A stretch of DNA of 64,000 bases from Chloroflexota bacterium (GCA_017993775.1 JAGOMA010000004.1:62001-126000); one strand, 5' to 3'; shown: positions 9,524-17,710, counted from the first letter of the stretch. Numbers and translations are program-made. The notes: generated from the sequence alone by a model not told the origin.

Positions 9524-10360
9524 TCAGTCTGTAGGCGGGGGAGCGGTTTTTGTGCGGACCACAAGGACGGAACAAGGCGCTTTTTCGGCGATGTGGGGCG
9601 TGACGCTGCCGACGAGCAAATCGTTCCAGAAGTTGCTGCCGGCTCTGGCGCCCACAACCACCAGATCGTAGTCTCCTTCTAGAGCTTCCAAAGCGATTTC
9701 ATCGGCGACCACGCCGCGGCGCATTTTTAGTTTGCCGGTAACGCCCTGGTCGGTGAGGTAGGCGGCGGCCCAGGCGAGTTGTTGGGCCAGGGGAGTTTTG
9801 GTTTGCAGTAGGGCGGGGAGCGTTTCATCCATGCTCTCCAGACCGGCATACATCACGGGTAGGGGGTCGCTGACAAAGAGGAGATCGGCAACGGCCGTAT
9901 TCTTTTTGGCCAATTTTATCCCTGCTTTTACCACCTGCCGGTCAATTTTTTGGCCGGAAGTGCAAATGAGAATGCGATGGAGGGCGACGGCTTCCTCTTT
10001 GACGATGAGCACGGTGGCTTTGGCGCGGTCAATCACTTTCTGGGTCACTTTGGGGCGGAAACGGTCGAAAAAGCCGCGAACGATATGATCGCCAACCACA
10101 ATCAGGTTGTATTTGCCTTCTTTGGTTTCGCGGATAATTTCGTTGGCCGGGGTTCCTTCGCGGATGACGAGGTGAACATCGGGCAGATGGAGACTGGATT
10201 TGGCCTCAGCCAGGGCGGCTTCGGCCAACGGCCGTGCGGCCGGATTGTCGATGACCGTGAGCAGGGTGACCGGCGATTGACCCGGACGGGCGATGAGGCT
10301 GCCAAACAACAAGGTTGCTCGGGCGTGGGGCATTCCGCTAACACAAATCAGAATTTTCAA
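9524..10360 (-). CDS. Tandem universal stress protein (two UspA domains)
   Basis: The 278-residue cytoplasmic protein contains two UspA domains in tandem. Domain 1 (about 1-125) begins MKILICVSGMPHARATL and has GKYNLIVVGDH. Domain 2 (about 128-270) begins HRILICTSGQKIDRQVV and ends with the ATP-binding-type signature VVVGARAGSNFWNDLLVGSV, then PCSVLVVR. The first domain lacks a good G-2x-G-9x-G motif, so only the second is likely to bind nucleotide. GGAG lies 13 nt upstream of the ATG, with an ACGGCCGT octamer between it and the start. It follows the TauE/SafE gene by 62 bp on the same strand and is probably in its operon. A stress role is a family inference. Confidence 0.9.
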   Translation of the reverse strand: MKILICVSGMPHARATLLFGSLIARPGQSPVTLLTVIDNPAARPLAEAALAEAKSSLHLPDVHLVIREGTPANEIIRETKEGKYNLIVVGDHIVRGFFDRFRPKVTQKVIDRAKATVLIVKEEAVALHRILICTSGQKIDRQVVKAGIKLAKKNTAVADLLFVSDPLPVMYAGLESMDETLPALLQTKTPLAQQLAWAAAYLTDQGVTGKLKMRRGVVADEIALEALEGDYDLVVVGARAGSNFWNDLLVGSVTPHIAEKAPCSVLVVRTKTAPPPTD

Positions 10361-10422
10361 CGGCCGTACTCCTGTAATGGTTAGAGCCAGAGCCAGAAGG
10401 CGGCGCCTGGCTTTAGTGATGA

Positions 10423-11340
10423 TTAAAAATCGGGCATATTGCCGCCCAGCAAGCGAATCAGCACCAAAATGGCGCCAATCAAGGGTAATAAAGAAAACAG
10501 CAGGCGAATGCGCGGGCCGGCAAAAAAGCGCGTCGACATAGCCCCAATTTGCGCGCCGATGGCTGCGCCGGTGTGCATGACCAGCGCCATCAAAATATCT
10601 ACGTTGCCTTTTAGGGCGTGGGTAAGCGTGCCGTAACCGGCCGAAAACATAATTTCAAATAAGTCTGTGCCGACGGCGACATGGGTGGGCACGCCAAGCA
10701 CATAGATCAACATGGGCATCCGCACAAAACCGCCGCCGACGCCCAATGCGCCGGCTAAAATGCCGGTAATGAACCCCACGCCGATCACAATCCATAAAGA
10801 TATTTGCTCGATACCGGAGCCGGGAAAAGCGACCATCGGCCAGATGTGGATGCGGCGCACGGCGCGGGTAATGCGCCCGAAGGCGACGACGTCTTTGTGG
10901 GCTGTGTGGGTAACGGCCGTTTGCCGGCTCATACGAATGGCGCTGATACTTTCCCAGGCCGTGAAGAAGCTGATCGCCAGTAGAATGACGACATACGTGA
11001 TGCCGATGACCTGATCGATATTGCCCATTACTTTGAGCATCTCAATGATCCGCGCCCCAATTTCCACGCCGGAGATTGTGCCGACAATCATCACAAAACC
11101 GAGGCGGACATCCACATGCCCCAACGTACGATGACGTTTGGCCGCGACAATGGATTTGCCGGTCATGTGGGCCAGGTCTGTGCCGACGACAAAGTTCATC
11201 GGTACGCCAGACCAAAACATGAGTGGCCCGGCAAGGAAACCGCCGCCAACCCCAAAAAATCCACCCAAAAGACCTACCAAAAAGCCAATGCCAATGAGAA
11301 AAAATGGGTTGATGGTAACGCCGCTGATTGGAAAATCCAT
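10423..11340 (-). CDS. TauE/SafE family anion exporter
   Basis: This is a 305-residue integral membrane protein with two homologous halves. Each half carries the family motif: LVGLLGGFFGVGGGFLAGP near the N terminus, and ITGILAGALGVGGGFVRMP near residue 200. About eight hydrophobic segments are separated by a charged central loop (about 135-165). TauE/SafE proteins export sulfite, sulfoacetate or other small organosulfur and carboxylate anions; the substrate here cannot be read from sequence. The start ATG lies 4 nt after the stop of the small membrane protein upstream, which indicates translational coupling. The UspA gene follows 62 bp downstream. Confidence 0.92.
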   Translation of the reverse strand: MDFPISGVTINPFFLIGIGFLVGLLGGFFGVGGGFLAGPLMFWSGVPMNFVVGTDLAHMTGKSIVAAKRHRTLGHVDVRLGFVMIVGTISGVEIGARIIEMLKVMGNIDQVIGITYVVILLAISFFTAWESISAIRMSRQTAVTHTAHKDVVAFGRITRAVRRIHIWPMVAFPGSGIEQISLWIVIGVGFITGILAGALGVGGGFVRMPMLIYVLGVPTHVAVGTDLFEIMFSAGYGTLTHALKGNVDILMALVMHTGAAIGAQIGAMSTRFFAGPRIRLLFSLLPLIGAILVLIRLLGGNMPDF

Positions 11341-11344
11341 TCGG

Positions 11345-11590
11345 TTAGTCTACCTTTTCCAGGCCGAGGCGCTCGATGAGAAAAGAGGTGAGCCATTCTA
11401 AGGCGACGCCCTGCACGACAATGAGCAGGAGCGAGGCTGCCGCGTAGATAATGGGATGCAGGTGGAACAGTTGGTTGAGGGGCGCGCCCAAAAAGCGCAG
11501 CGCGAGCAAGAAATAAACAACCAGCAAAACAGCGTAGATGAGAAGTTCCAAGACAAAATTTCGGACAATGCGGCGGGTTCTGGGTTTCAT
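11345..11590 (-). CDS. Small two-helix membrane protein
   Basis: An 81-residue protein starts MKPRTRRIVRNFVLELLIYAV. It has a basic N terminus and two hydrophobic helices: about 12-33 (LLIYAVLLVVYFLLALRFLG) and about 45-68 (IIYAAASLLLIVVQGVALEW). I do not recognise a family. The start is set at 11588-11590 because AAAGGA lies 8 nt upstream; longer versions of the frame run into repeated DNA. Its stop is 4 nt before the TauE/SafE start, so the two are almost certainly cotranscribed, and it may be a small partner of that transporter. This pairing is an inference from position only. Confidence 0.75.
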   Translation of the reverse strand: MKPRTRRIVRNFVLELLIYAVLLVVYFLLALRFLGAPLNQLFHLHPIIYAAASLLLIVVQGVALEWLTSFLIERLGLEKVD

Positions 11591-11660
11591 CTTGTTTTCC
11601 TTTGCGTTTGCCAAAGCAAAATCTAGCGTGATTCCAGTAGAGGTGGGTGGGATTATACAG

Positions 11661-11797
11661 ACCCCAAGGGTTTTTTCCGACCAAAGAGTAGACCCCAAGG
11701 GTTTGTTCTTGAGAATTTGGATTGCTTGGGTGCCAAACCCTTGGGGTCTTGGGTGATTAGACCCCAAGGGTTTATTTCGACCAAACCCTTGGGGTCT
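11661..11797. repeat. Cluster of 'GACCCCAAGGGTTT' inverted-repeat elements
   Basis: Five copies of ACCCCAAGGGTTT or its complement lie within 140 bp. The central pair forms a 58-bp element (11691-11748) with ends GACCCCAAGGGTTTG and CAAACCCTTGGGGTC around a core like TTGAGAATTTGGATT. Elements with the same ends and core occur at 32969-33026 and 54687-54741. It lies upstream of the small membrane protein gene. Confidence 0.85.
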
Positions 11798-11936
11798 TGG
11801 GTGCGAAAGTTGAACAGTTACCAAATTTGTTTAATTGTAACCTAATTGTCAATTTGGCAACGGCCGTTCCTCAATTCAGCCGCTGTTCTGCCGGCAATCG
11901 GACACAGCTTATTCCAGGCGATTTGGGAAAGACAAA

Positions 11937-11964
11937 TTGCAAGGTCGGGTTTGTATGGTATGAT
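11937..11964 (+). promoter_or_regulatory. Possible sigma70-type promoter for glmS
   Basis: TTGCAA (11937-11942) and TATGAT (11959-11964) are separated by 16 bp. They lie about 50 bp upstream of the ribozyme cleavage site and 440 bp upstream of glmS. This is a consensus match only. Confidence 0.4.
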
Positions 11965-12012
11965 CCTGAAATGGAGACAGGCGGCTTGCTGGCCTATTTC
12001 CGGGGACAGGTA

Positions 12013-12235
12013 GCGCATGGACCGGCATTCGGATGAGAAGGCCGGTTGACGAGGTGAAGGTTCCCCACCGCGAGGTGGGCGCTAACCGGCAGCTAATCCA
12101 GATGCCGGGAAAATCGAAAGATCAGCGGATGCCTTCCAGAATCACCACAATTCTGACTCTGTGCCCCTTCAGAGATGCGAGGCGCCAAAAGCGCCGGGCA
12201 ACCGGCGAACAAAGCGCATCGCATGTGGGATAGGC
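12013..12235 (+). ncRNA. glmS ribozyme / riboswitch (GlcN6P-responsive)
   Basis: The leader of glmS carries the conserved elements of the self-cleaving glmS ribozyme. AGCGC lies at the cleavage point (predicted between A12012 and G12013). GACGAGG at about 12049 precedes GAAGGTT. AATCGAAAGATCAGCGGATG (from about 12112) leads into CCTTCC, which pairs with GGTGAAGG to form P2. A GC-rich 3' portion (GGCGCC..GGCGCC-type arms, 12180-12235) fits the P3-P4 accessory helices. A variable hairpin (CCCACC..GGTGGG) sits in the P2 region. Known family behaviour is that glucosamine-6-phosphate acts as cofactor for cleavage, which leads to decay of the glmS message. Position just before glmS supports the call strongly. 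The 3' limit is approximate. Confidence 0.9.
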
Positions 12236-12406
12236 TGCTGGCTAAAACGCCGGTAGTCCATAATTCATTGAGGGGCGTCCCCCAAAATCAACGAAAAATT
12301 GAGGGCCGCCATACTGGTAAACAAGCAACGATGAACGGTTTGCAGGTAACTGCTGGCTGTTTGGCTGTTGGTTGCTACCAATTCGCAGATGGTTTGGAGG
12401 CTTATT

Positions 12407-14251
12407 ATGTGTGGTATTGTTGGGTATATCGGTTCGCGGGAAGCGTCGGCGGTAGTGGTGGGCGGCTTGAAGAAGCTGGAATATCGCGGCTATGATTCCG
12501 CTGGGGTGGCTGTTTTAGCGCAAAATGGGCACATTGAACTGCGGCGGGACGTGGGTAAATTGTCTAATTTGCAGGCAACGCTGGCGACCTCGCCGCTGGC
12601 AGGGCAGATTGGCATTGGGCATACGCGCTGGGCGACGCATGGCGCGCCGAGTGAGCGTAATGCCCATCCGCATGTGAGCATGAACGGCCGTGTCGTGGTT
12701 GTCCACAATGGCATCGTCGAAAATTTCGCCACCTTGCGCGATGAGTTGGAAGCCGAAGGCGTGGTGTTTGAGTCGGATACCGATACGGAAGTGATTGTGC
12801 AGATGATCGAGCGGTATCTGGAGGCGGGGGAGGCGTTGGAAACGGCCGTGCGCCATACTTTGCAGCAGTTGAAAGGAGCCAATGCCGTGGTGGTTATGAG
12901 CCAGGACCGCCCAGACACCTTGTTGTGCGCCCGATTGGGCAACGCCGGCGGCATTACCCTGGGCCTGGGTCAGGATGAGATGTTCATCGCCTCCGATATT
13001 CCGGCGATTTTGGAATATACGCGGCAAATGATTTTTCTGGAAAACCGGCAGATCGCCCGGCTGACCAGACAATCTTATGAGATAACCGACCTGGACGGCC
13101 GTTCTGTGCTGCCGGAAATCCATCAGATTAGTTGGGACCCGGTCAGCGCGGCCAAGGGTGAGTATAAACATTTCATGCAGAAGGAAATCCACGAGCAGCC
13201 CCAGTCGTTGATTGACACGGTGCGTGGGCGGGTGGATTTTGAAAACGGCCGTGTCCATCTGCCGGAAATGAACCTGACCCCGGAACTGGCGCAGCGCGTG
13301 CAAAAGCTAATCATCATCGCCTGTGGCACGAGTTATTACTCCGGTCTGGCGGGCAAATTTATGTTCGAGTCGATTGCCAGGCTGCCGACCGAAGTGGCGT
13401 ATGCTTCGGAGTTTCGCTATTACGACCCGATAGTGGATGCGGGAACGGCCGTGCTGGCTATTACCCAATCCGGCGAAACGGCCGATACATTGGCCGCCTG
13501 CGAACTGGCCAAACAAAAGGGGGCTACCCTGTGGTCGATTGTCAACGCTGTGGGCAGCCAGGCGACCCGTATCTCGCATGGCTATATCCCCATGCAGGCC
13601 GGGCCGGAAATCGGCGTGGCCAGCACAAAGGCGTTTACCACGTCGCTGGTAGACCAGTACATGTTGGCTTGCGCCCTGGGCGAACTGCGCGGCGCGCTGT
13701 CGCCAGAACGTTTGCGCCAGTTGGTGGATGATCTGGCGCAGCTGCCGTATCTGGCAGGGCAAGTATTGGAGCATGATGATGAATACGAGGCGCTGGCCGG
13801 CCTCTTTTTCAAGGCCAAAAATTTCCTCTACCTGGGACGCGGCATCAATTATGCGGTGGCGCGAGAAGGGGCTTTAAAGTTGAAGGAAATCAGCTACATT
13901 CACGCCGAAGGCTACCCGGCCGGGGAGATGAAGCATGGTCCCATCGCCCTCATTGACGAAACGATGCCGGTGGTGTGCCTGGCCACGCAGGACGCATTGT
14001 ACGATAAGATGATCAGCCAGATTCAGCAGGCGAAGGCGCGAGACGGCATTGTGCTGGCCGTGGCCACCGAGGGAGACGAGGCCATCCGGGCGGAAGCGGA
14101 TCATGTGTTGTATGTGCCGGCGACGCCGCCGCTGTTGTCGCCGGTGGTGAATACGATTCCGCTGCAATTGTTTGCCTATTATGTGGCTGTGCGCCTGGGC
14201 GCGGATGTGGATCAGCCGAGGAATCTGGCGAAGAGCGTGACGGTGGAATAG
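12407..14251 (+). CDS. glmS: Glutamine--fructose-6-phosphate aminotransferase (isomerising)
   Basis: GlmS makes glucosamine-6-phosphate from fructose-6-phosphate and glutamine, the first committed step towards UDP-GlcNAc. The protein (614 residues) starts MCGIVGYIGSREA, so that Cys1 after Met removal is the N-terminal nucleophile. The start at 12407 also has GGAGG 8 nt upstream, and the longer open frame from 12368 would bury the catalytic Cys. The glutaminase domain spans about 1-225 (GIGHTRWATHG, VVVHNGIVENF). Two SIS domains follow (IIACGTSYYSG, AITQSGETADTLAA, EIGVASTKAFTTSL) and the C-terminal PRNLAKSVTVE closes the active site. It is controlled by the ribozyme in its leader. Confidence 0.97.
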   Translation: MCGIVGYIGSREASAVVVGGLKKLEYRGYDSAGVAVLAQNGHIELRRDVGKLSNLQATLATSPLAGQIGIGHTRWATHGAPSERNAHPHVSMNGRVVVVHNGIVENFATLRDELEAEGVVFESDTDTEVIVQMIERYLEAGEALETAVRHTLQQLKGANAVVVMSQDRPDTLLCARLGNAGGITLGLGQDEMFIASDIPAILEYTRQMIFLENRQIARLTRQSYEITDLDGRSVLPEIHQISWDPVSAAKGEYKHFMQKEIHEQPQSLIDTVRGRVDFENGRVHLPEMNLTPELAQRVQKLIIIACGTSYYSGLAGKFMFESIARLPTEVAYASEFRYYDPIVDAGTAVLAITQSGETADTLAACELAKQKGATLWSIVNAVGSQATRISHGYIPMQAGPEIGVASTKAFTTSLVDQYMLACALGELRGALSPERLRQLVDDLAQLPYLAGQVLEHDDEYEALAGLFFKAKNFLYLGRGINYAVAREGALKLKEISYIHAEGYPAGEMKHGPIALIDETMPVVCLATQDALYDKMISQIQQAKARDGIVLAVATEGDEAIRAEADHVLYVPATPPLLSPVVNTIPLQLFAYYVAVRLGADVDQPRNLAKSVTVE

Positions 14252-14378
14252 ACGGCCGTAACCTTTGAAGGGGTTATTTACCTTTTGTGGTGTGTCAGGT
14301 ATCAAAGGTTTGGTGGTGATGAATTGGCCAAGAACTGAAAACAGGGCGTCCGCCGGGGATGATAGAAAGCGTTAAAAA

Positions 14379-14422
14379 GGATGATCGAAGGATGAGCGAA
14401 GGATGAGCGAAGGATGACCGAA
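14379..14422. repeat. 11-bp tandem repeat, four copies
   Basis: GGATGATCGAA, GGATGAGCGAA, GGATGAGCGAA and GGATGACCGAA follow head to tail without gaps. Confidence 0.85.
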
Positions 14423-14500
14423 GCAAGGCGGGGGAAACGGCCGTTTGCAGCGCAAAAACAATAAAAAATGGCCTCGAATTGGCCAGTTGTTTACGTTAAC

Positions 14501-14530
14501 GACAAAGGGCTGCTCATGCAGCCCTTTGTC
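14501..14530. terminator. Strong hairpin downstream of glmS
   Basis: A perfect 13-bp stem GACAAAGGGCTGC / GCAGCCCTTTGTC with a four-base loop. It lies 250 bp after glmS, with no T-run beyond a weak TAT. It is a probable terminator or RNA-stabilising hairpin. Confidence 0.5.
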
Positions 14531-14627
14531 TATAGGCGGCGCTGCTTTGGTCGCTGGCCGACTGTTTGAACCGGCGCAGGAGATTGGGGAAGTTGGGAAC
14601 GGCCGTTTGGGAGGAACGGCTGAATCT

Positions 14628-14658
14628 GCCGTGGACGGGAGGGCGGGGACCGCCTTAA
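14628..14658. repeat. 31-bp direct repeat, left copy
   Basis: It begins GCCGTGGACGGGAGGGC and ends GGACCGCCTTA. The right copy at 18574-18604 has two substitutions in the same orientation. Between them lies the whole cassette array. Confidence 0.75.
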
Positions 14659-14726
14659 ATGTACGCCAACGCCATCTTCACTTGCTATGCATCAAGAACT
14701 ATTTTTACTTTATCTTCTTCGAGTCC

Positions 14727-14870
14727 TTAGTGGTTTGCTAACCACCAAGCGTTTGCATTATCAATTGTCTTGTTAAAAGTCTCAGAATACCGATTACAGA
14801 CGGCTAAGTAAGTTACCAGTGCAATTATTGTCTCATAATGTTCTGAGTATTTTGGGGTCTGATCTTTCAT
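14727..14870 (-). CDS. Small hypothetical protein
   Basis: A short AT-rich frame encodes 47 residues starting MKDQTPKYSEHYETIIALVT and ending NANAWWLANH. AGAGAGG lies 10 nt upstream of the ATG at 14868-14870; the frame is open further, to 14915. I recognise no family. Its low GC contrasts with glmS and resembles the neighbouring cassettes. It could be a small cassette gene at the end of the array, or chance. Confidence 0.25.
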   Translation of the reverse strand: MKDQTPKYSEHYETIIALVTYLAVCNRYSETFNKTIDNANAWWLANH

Positions 14871-14913
14871 TTTAGTTTGCCTCTCTGAAGAAACGTATAA
14901 ATTGAAATTAAGC

Positions 14914-14930
14914 AACCTAATGGTTAGGTT
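14914..14930. other. Collapsed attC-like core at the left end of the array
   Basis: AACCTAATGGTTAGGTT is a 7-bp inverted repeat around TGG. It looks like the outer R boxes of an attC site (CCTAA and TTAGG) joined directly, without the central arms. A similar minimal site ends the array on the right at 18426-18445. Confidence 0.35.
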
Positions 14931-14954
14931 TAGCTGCGACTGCGCCCACCCAAC

Positions 14955-15077
14955 CTACACTCGCGCGATCCCCACCGGCGCAACCGTCAGCTGGAACCAA
15001 TGGTAGACCCCGCCCAGGTTCACCCGACGCCCCAAAATGAGATCCACACTGCCCACCACGACGAACCGTGTTTTATG
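14955..15077 (-). pseudogene. Unidentified C-terminal coding remnant
   Basis: Between the acetyltransferase stop and the collapsed att core, the minus strand reads KTRFVVVGSVDLILGRR, then VNLGGVYHWFQL, then TVAPVGIARV, then TAG. The composition is protein-like and GC-rich compared with the cassettes, but there is no start codon. It looks like the tail of a lost gene. I do not recognise the family. Confidence 0.25.
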
Positions 15078-15079
15078 CC

Positions 15080-15676
15080 TCAACCTTCAGGGCTGTACTC
15101 CATCTGTGTAGCAGACCCAAAGCCAAGTAGCCATTTCAAATAGGCGAAATGCTCAGTCTTGACTGGCACAAAGCCAAGACGTTCATACAAGCGACGAGCT
15201 GCTGGATTCGTGTCTATGACGTCGAGACGAACTGACCGATACCCTTCTTTGTGTGCATACTCCATGAGGCTATGTAAGAGCTTGGTGCCAATGCCACTGC
15301 CGCGCATTTGGGGAGAAACGCTTATTCCATCCATCAACAACTGGTCAGCGATCTGATTTCGTTCAAATAACGCAAGAACCAGGACAGCACGAATTGCGTT
15401 CAAGATCCCAAGATTCTTTTTTAACACGCGCAATGAAATACCGCCCGTGAGCGAGCCTTGTGCTACCTTGAAGCCAGCGATTCCAACCAATTCATTACCC
15501 CTTATTGCAACGAAAGAAAATCTTGGATCGAAACCTTCAGCCAGAACTGCAATTCGTGAAATGGGGTTGGGCATAGCTATTGAGAGCTTGGCTCCAAACG
15601 CTGCATCGTACAATTCGGCGGCGGAAGAACGCAATTCGTCGGGAAATCCCCGTTGAATTTTAACCTCATCACTCAC
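15080..15676 (-). CDS. GNAT-family N-acetyltransferase
   Basis: The 198-residue protein has an acetyl-CoA-binding GNAT fold. Seen motifs: the beta4 region FSFVAIRGNELVGIAGFKV, the signature V-x-P-x-x-R-G-x-G-x-G in ISVSPQMRGSGIGTKLL, and NPAARRLYERLGFVPV near the C terminus. The substrate cannot be predicted. The start is taken as GTG at 15674-15676 (VSDEVKIQRG) because AGGAG lies 8 nt upstream; the ATG at 15745 would lie inside the attC-like site. Gene plus attC behaves as a single cassette, transcribed leftward like its neighbours. Confidence 0.85.
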   Translation of the reverse strand: MSDEVKIQRGFPDELRSSAAELYDAAFGAKLSIAMPNPISRIAVLAEGFDPRFSFVAIRGNELVGIAGFKVAQGSLTGGISLRVLKKNLGILNAIRAVLVLALFERNQIADQLLMDGISVSPQMRGSGIGTKLLHSLMEYAHKEGYRSVRLDVIDTNPAARRLYERLGFVPVKTEHFAYLKWLLGFGSATQMEYSPEG

Positions 15677-15693
15677 AGTCTTTATCTCCTGAA

Positions 15694-15805
15694 GCCTAAC
15701 GCCCGCTTCACCTGCGCTGGCGCGGTCATCCAACGCTTTTGCCATTCACCAAATGGTGAGCCGTCCGAGGCATCTCGCCAGCGTCAAGTGGAAGGATTGT
15801 TAGGT
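15694..15805 (-). repeat. attC-like recombination site (112 bp)
   Basis: The site starts GCCTAAC (R-box type, RYYYAAC) and ends GTTAGGT (GTTRRRY). Inner arms CTGCGCTGGCG and CGCCAGCGTCAAG are complementary, giving a long imperfect palindrome with a variable loop that contains a second small hairpin (ATTCACC..GGTGAG). Size and layout match integron attC sites. It separates the acetyltransferase and MazEF cassettes. About 40 bp beyond GTTAGG are also shared with the other sites. Confidence 0.7.
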
Positions 15806-15944
15806 CCTCTTCTCTTTCTGTGCAACAACTTCCAACACCTTTGCCGAAGCGATTGTTATGACCTGGCTGATTTTGGCGCTGGTGGTTGCCCACGATTTTA
15901 ACGAAAGACGGCCGTTTCCCTTCTATGCAATTAACCTGCCGTTT

Positions 15945-16298
15945 TTATTGACCTATCAAAGTGCCGAGTTTCTGCAAAACTTCATTGAGGGTGGAAGATG
16001 GCAACTTACACACAAACTCTGCTTGTCGAGCTTTCCAATCAAGACTTTTTATCTGGTCTGATAAAATCGCGCCACCAATTTTCAACCCCTCCGGTATGAA
16101 TACTTCAAAGGGATAATTTTTGATTTGGCTCGTAATCGGACATAAGATCGCCAAACCGACCTTGTCGTTATAAGCTGCCGGAGACAAAACTAACGCTGGT
16201 CTTCGCCCTGGTTGCTCATATCCAGCTTGTGGATTGAAAGTTATCCATACAATATCACCACGATTCGGAATGTATGCCATAGGTTCACCAAATTTCAT
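15945..16298 (-). CDS. MazF/PemK-family toxin
   Basis: A 117-residue protein of the PemK/MazF endoribonuclease family. It shows the N-terminal signature IPNRGDIVWITFNPQAGYEQ followed by GRRPALVLSPAAYN, the core LAILCPITSQIKNYPFEV, and the C-terminal helix. The conserved Arg of the PGRRPALVLS loop and the Thr/Ser of PITSQ are present. The start ATG at 16298 overlaps the antitoxin gene by 14 nt; the internal ATG at 16280 (MAYIPNRG) is an alternative that begins closer to the domain edge. Overlapping antitoxin-toxin order is typical of MazEF, and such pairs are common in integron cassettes. Target sequence is unknown. Confidence 0.88.
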   Translation of the reverse strand: MKFGEPMAYIPNRGDIVWITFNPQAGYEQPGRRPALVLSPAAYNDKVGLAILCPITSQIKNYPFEVFIPEGLKIGGAILSDQIKSLDWKARQAEFVCKLPSSTLNEVLQKLGTLIGQ

Positions 16299-16527
16299 TG
16301 CCTACAGCATCGCCCGTATCAGTTTCGTGATGAATGTTGTCGCTATTAACGCCAGCTAACAATTTTTCCAGCGTCCAAGTGGGCGTGGATACTGGCTTGA
16401 TGACAATTTGACCATCAACGAATGAGATTTCAACAGCCGAATCATTTTCTAATTGCGCATCGAGCGCAAACGCTTTTGGAATTCTCAGGGCAAGACTATT
16501 GCCCCATTTCTGAACTTTTGTGAGCAT
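16285..16527 (-). CDS. AbrB/MazE-family antitoxin
   Basis: An 80-residue protein with an N-terminal SpoVT/AbrB DNA-binding fold: MLTKVQKWGNSLALRIPKAF, then AVEISFVDGQIVIKPV. The acidic C-terminal tail (TDTGDAVGNEIW) is the part expected to wrap the toxin. The start ATG at 16525-16527 has AAGGAG 8 nt upstream, which favours it over the open frame to 16563. It is coupled to mazF by a 14-nt overlap and probably represses the pair from its own promoter, as usual for the family. Confidence 0.88.
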   Translation of the reverse strand: MLTKVQKWGNSLALRIPKAFALDAQLENDSAVEISFVDGQIVIKPVSTPTWTLEKLLAGVNSDNIHHETDTGDAVGNEIW

Positions 16528-16607
16528 AAGGTATCTCCTTTTGTATCTACAACAAAGATACACTTTTTACTCAATTCATCAGGCTCTTTCCCACGAGAAA
16601 AGAGAAT

Positions 16608-16644
16608 GCCTAACGCCAGCGTCAGCCTGGAAGCGTTGTTAGGA
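16608..16644 (-). repeat. Truncated attC-like site (37 bp)
   Basis: GCCTAACGCCAGCGTCAGCC leads within 37 bp to GTTAGGA. It keeps both R-type boxes and the right arm (GCCAGCGTCA) of the full sites but lacks the opposite arm and the loop, so it looks like an internal deletion of the 112-bp type. The 40 bp after GTTAGG match the same flank at the other sites. Confidence 0.55.
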
Positions 16645-16822
16645 CTCTCTGCCTTTCTGAGCAACAATTCCCAGCGCCTTTGCCAGAAGCGACTACCCAT
16701 GACTTAGCCGATTTTGGTGCTGTTTGTTTTTCATGCGGCCATTTTCGTATCTATGTTCTATAAATACTTTGCGCACCATTCGGGTCACAAAATTCGAGTT
16801 GATGCAGTTGTTATGGATTTTT

Positions 16823-17575
16823 CTAGCCCAACTTTCTTGCGATATACACACCATAACTGTAGTGAGCTTTGTATTTCTCATATAGCTCAATTTCTCGGTT
16901 TTCTGCTTCAACTATGGCTTGTGCTTCTTCACTGTTGCCGTTTCGATCAAGGAAATCCTGAAAGCTATCCCGCATAGGTTGATAGTAATTATCCAACCAA
17001 CAATGCTCTGGTAAAACAAAATAGCCAATCGGAGAATAACCGTTCTTCTCCAGTAGGCCAATCTTTGCGGAAGCCACATCGATTTCAGGATATTCACCCT
17101 CCCAATGTTTTTGGAGTTCCGATGGACGGGATGATGTAATCCAGGTAATCTCCGAAACGATCAGTAGTCCACCAGCTTTCAGGTAACGATACCAGTCTAT
17201 TACCCCCCTTTCAAAGCCGATATTGTATATTGCACCTTCAGACCAGATAATATCAAATTCCTCATTTTCAAAGGGTAGATTGTCCATTGAACAGCAAAGC
17301 GGTGTAATTTTTTCAGAAAGTCCTATACTTTCTGCCCTACTTTCCAGCACTTCAAGAAAGACTTGGAGAAAATCTACGGCCGTAATCTGAGCGTTCAATA
17401 GACGAGCAAGTAATAGGGTGGAAGCTCCTGTGCCGCAGCCTATATCGGCAACCTTTAGTAGCGCAGCCCGATCTATCATGGCCAGACTGAGGGCCTTTTT
17501 TGTCTCGGCATCCCCGCCTGGACCTTGCCGGTTTGCATATTTATGGAGGTCTACCAAAAGTTGATAATCTTCCAT
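16823..17575 (-). CDS. Class I SAM-dependent methyltransferase
   Basis: This 250-residue protein is a Rossmann-fold methyltransferase. Motif I is VADIGCGTGASTLLLARLL, followed by the acidic end of strand 2 in ITAVDF. The post-I region PLCCSMDNLPFENEEFDIIW precedes motif IV, and GGLLIVSEITW follows. This order matches Methyltransf_11/25 enzymes acting on small molecules; the substrate is not evident. The start is put at MEDYQLLVDLHKYANRQGPG (17573-17575), since the longer frame to 17623 runs into the attC-like site. AT-rich composition and a flanking attC suggest it arrived as a cassette. No partner enzyme is adjacent. Confidence 0.85.
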   Translation of the reverse strand: MEDYQLLVDLHKYANRQGPGGDAETKKALSLAMIDRAALLKVADIGCGTGASTLLLARLLNAQITAVDFLQVFLEVLESRAESIGLSEKITPLCCSMDNLPFENEEFDIIWSEGAIYNIGFERGVIDWYRYLKAGGLLIVSEITWITSSRPSELQKHWEGEYPEIDVASAKIGLLEKNGYSPIGYFVLPEHCWLDNYYQPMRDSFQDFLDRNGNSEEAQAIVEAENREIELYEKYKAHYSYGVYIARKLG

Positions 17576-17599
17576 TGACTTTTCCTTTTCAGTTTGCAG

Positions 17600-17710
17600 T
17601 TCTAACGTCACCATCAGCCGCACTGCCGCGGGTCACTAAAACCTTTGCCAATCACCAAAACGGTAGCAATCTGAGGACTCGCGCCAGCGTCGGATGGATG
17701 GCGTGTTAGG
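17600..17710 (-). repeat. attC-like recombination site (111 bp)
   Basis: The outer boxes are TTCTAAC and GTTAGGA. The arms TCACCATCAGCCGCACTGCC and GCCAGCGTCGGATGGATGGC form an imperfect inverted repeat around an unrelated loop. Length and arrangement match the site at 15694-15805. It separates the HicAB and methyltransferase cassettes. Confidence 0.65.

Larger units (their letters stand above)
14252..14726. other. Intergenic region after glmS, no gene seen
   Basis: About 475 bp hold three ACGGCCGT octamers, a four-copy 11-bp tandem repeat, a strong hairpin and the left copy of the 31-bp direct repeat that brackets the cassette array. No reading frame here resembles a protein. Confidence 0.6.

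Noticed and set aside
11941-12240. RNase P RNA considered for the structured leader before glmS
   Set aside because: The diagnostic RNase P segments are missing, while all glmS ribozyme core motifs are present next to glmS.
16485-16700. 71-codon frame MGSRFWQRRWELLLRKAESP across the truncated attC site
   Set aside because: The frame is produced by the repeat itself and overlaps the antitoxin gene start; similar frames appear wherever the repeat occurs.
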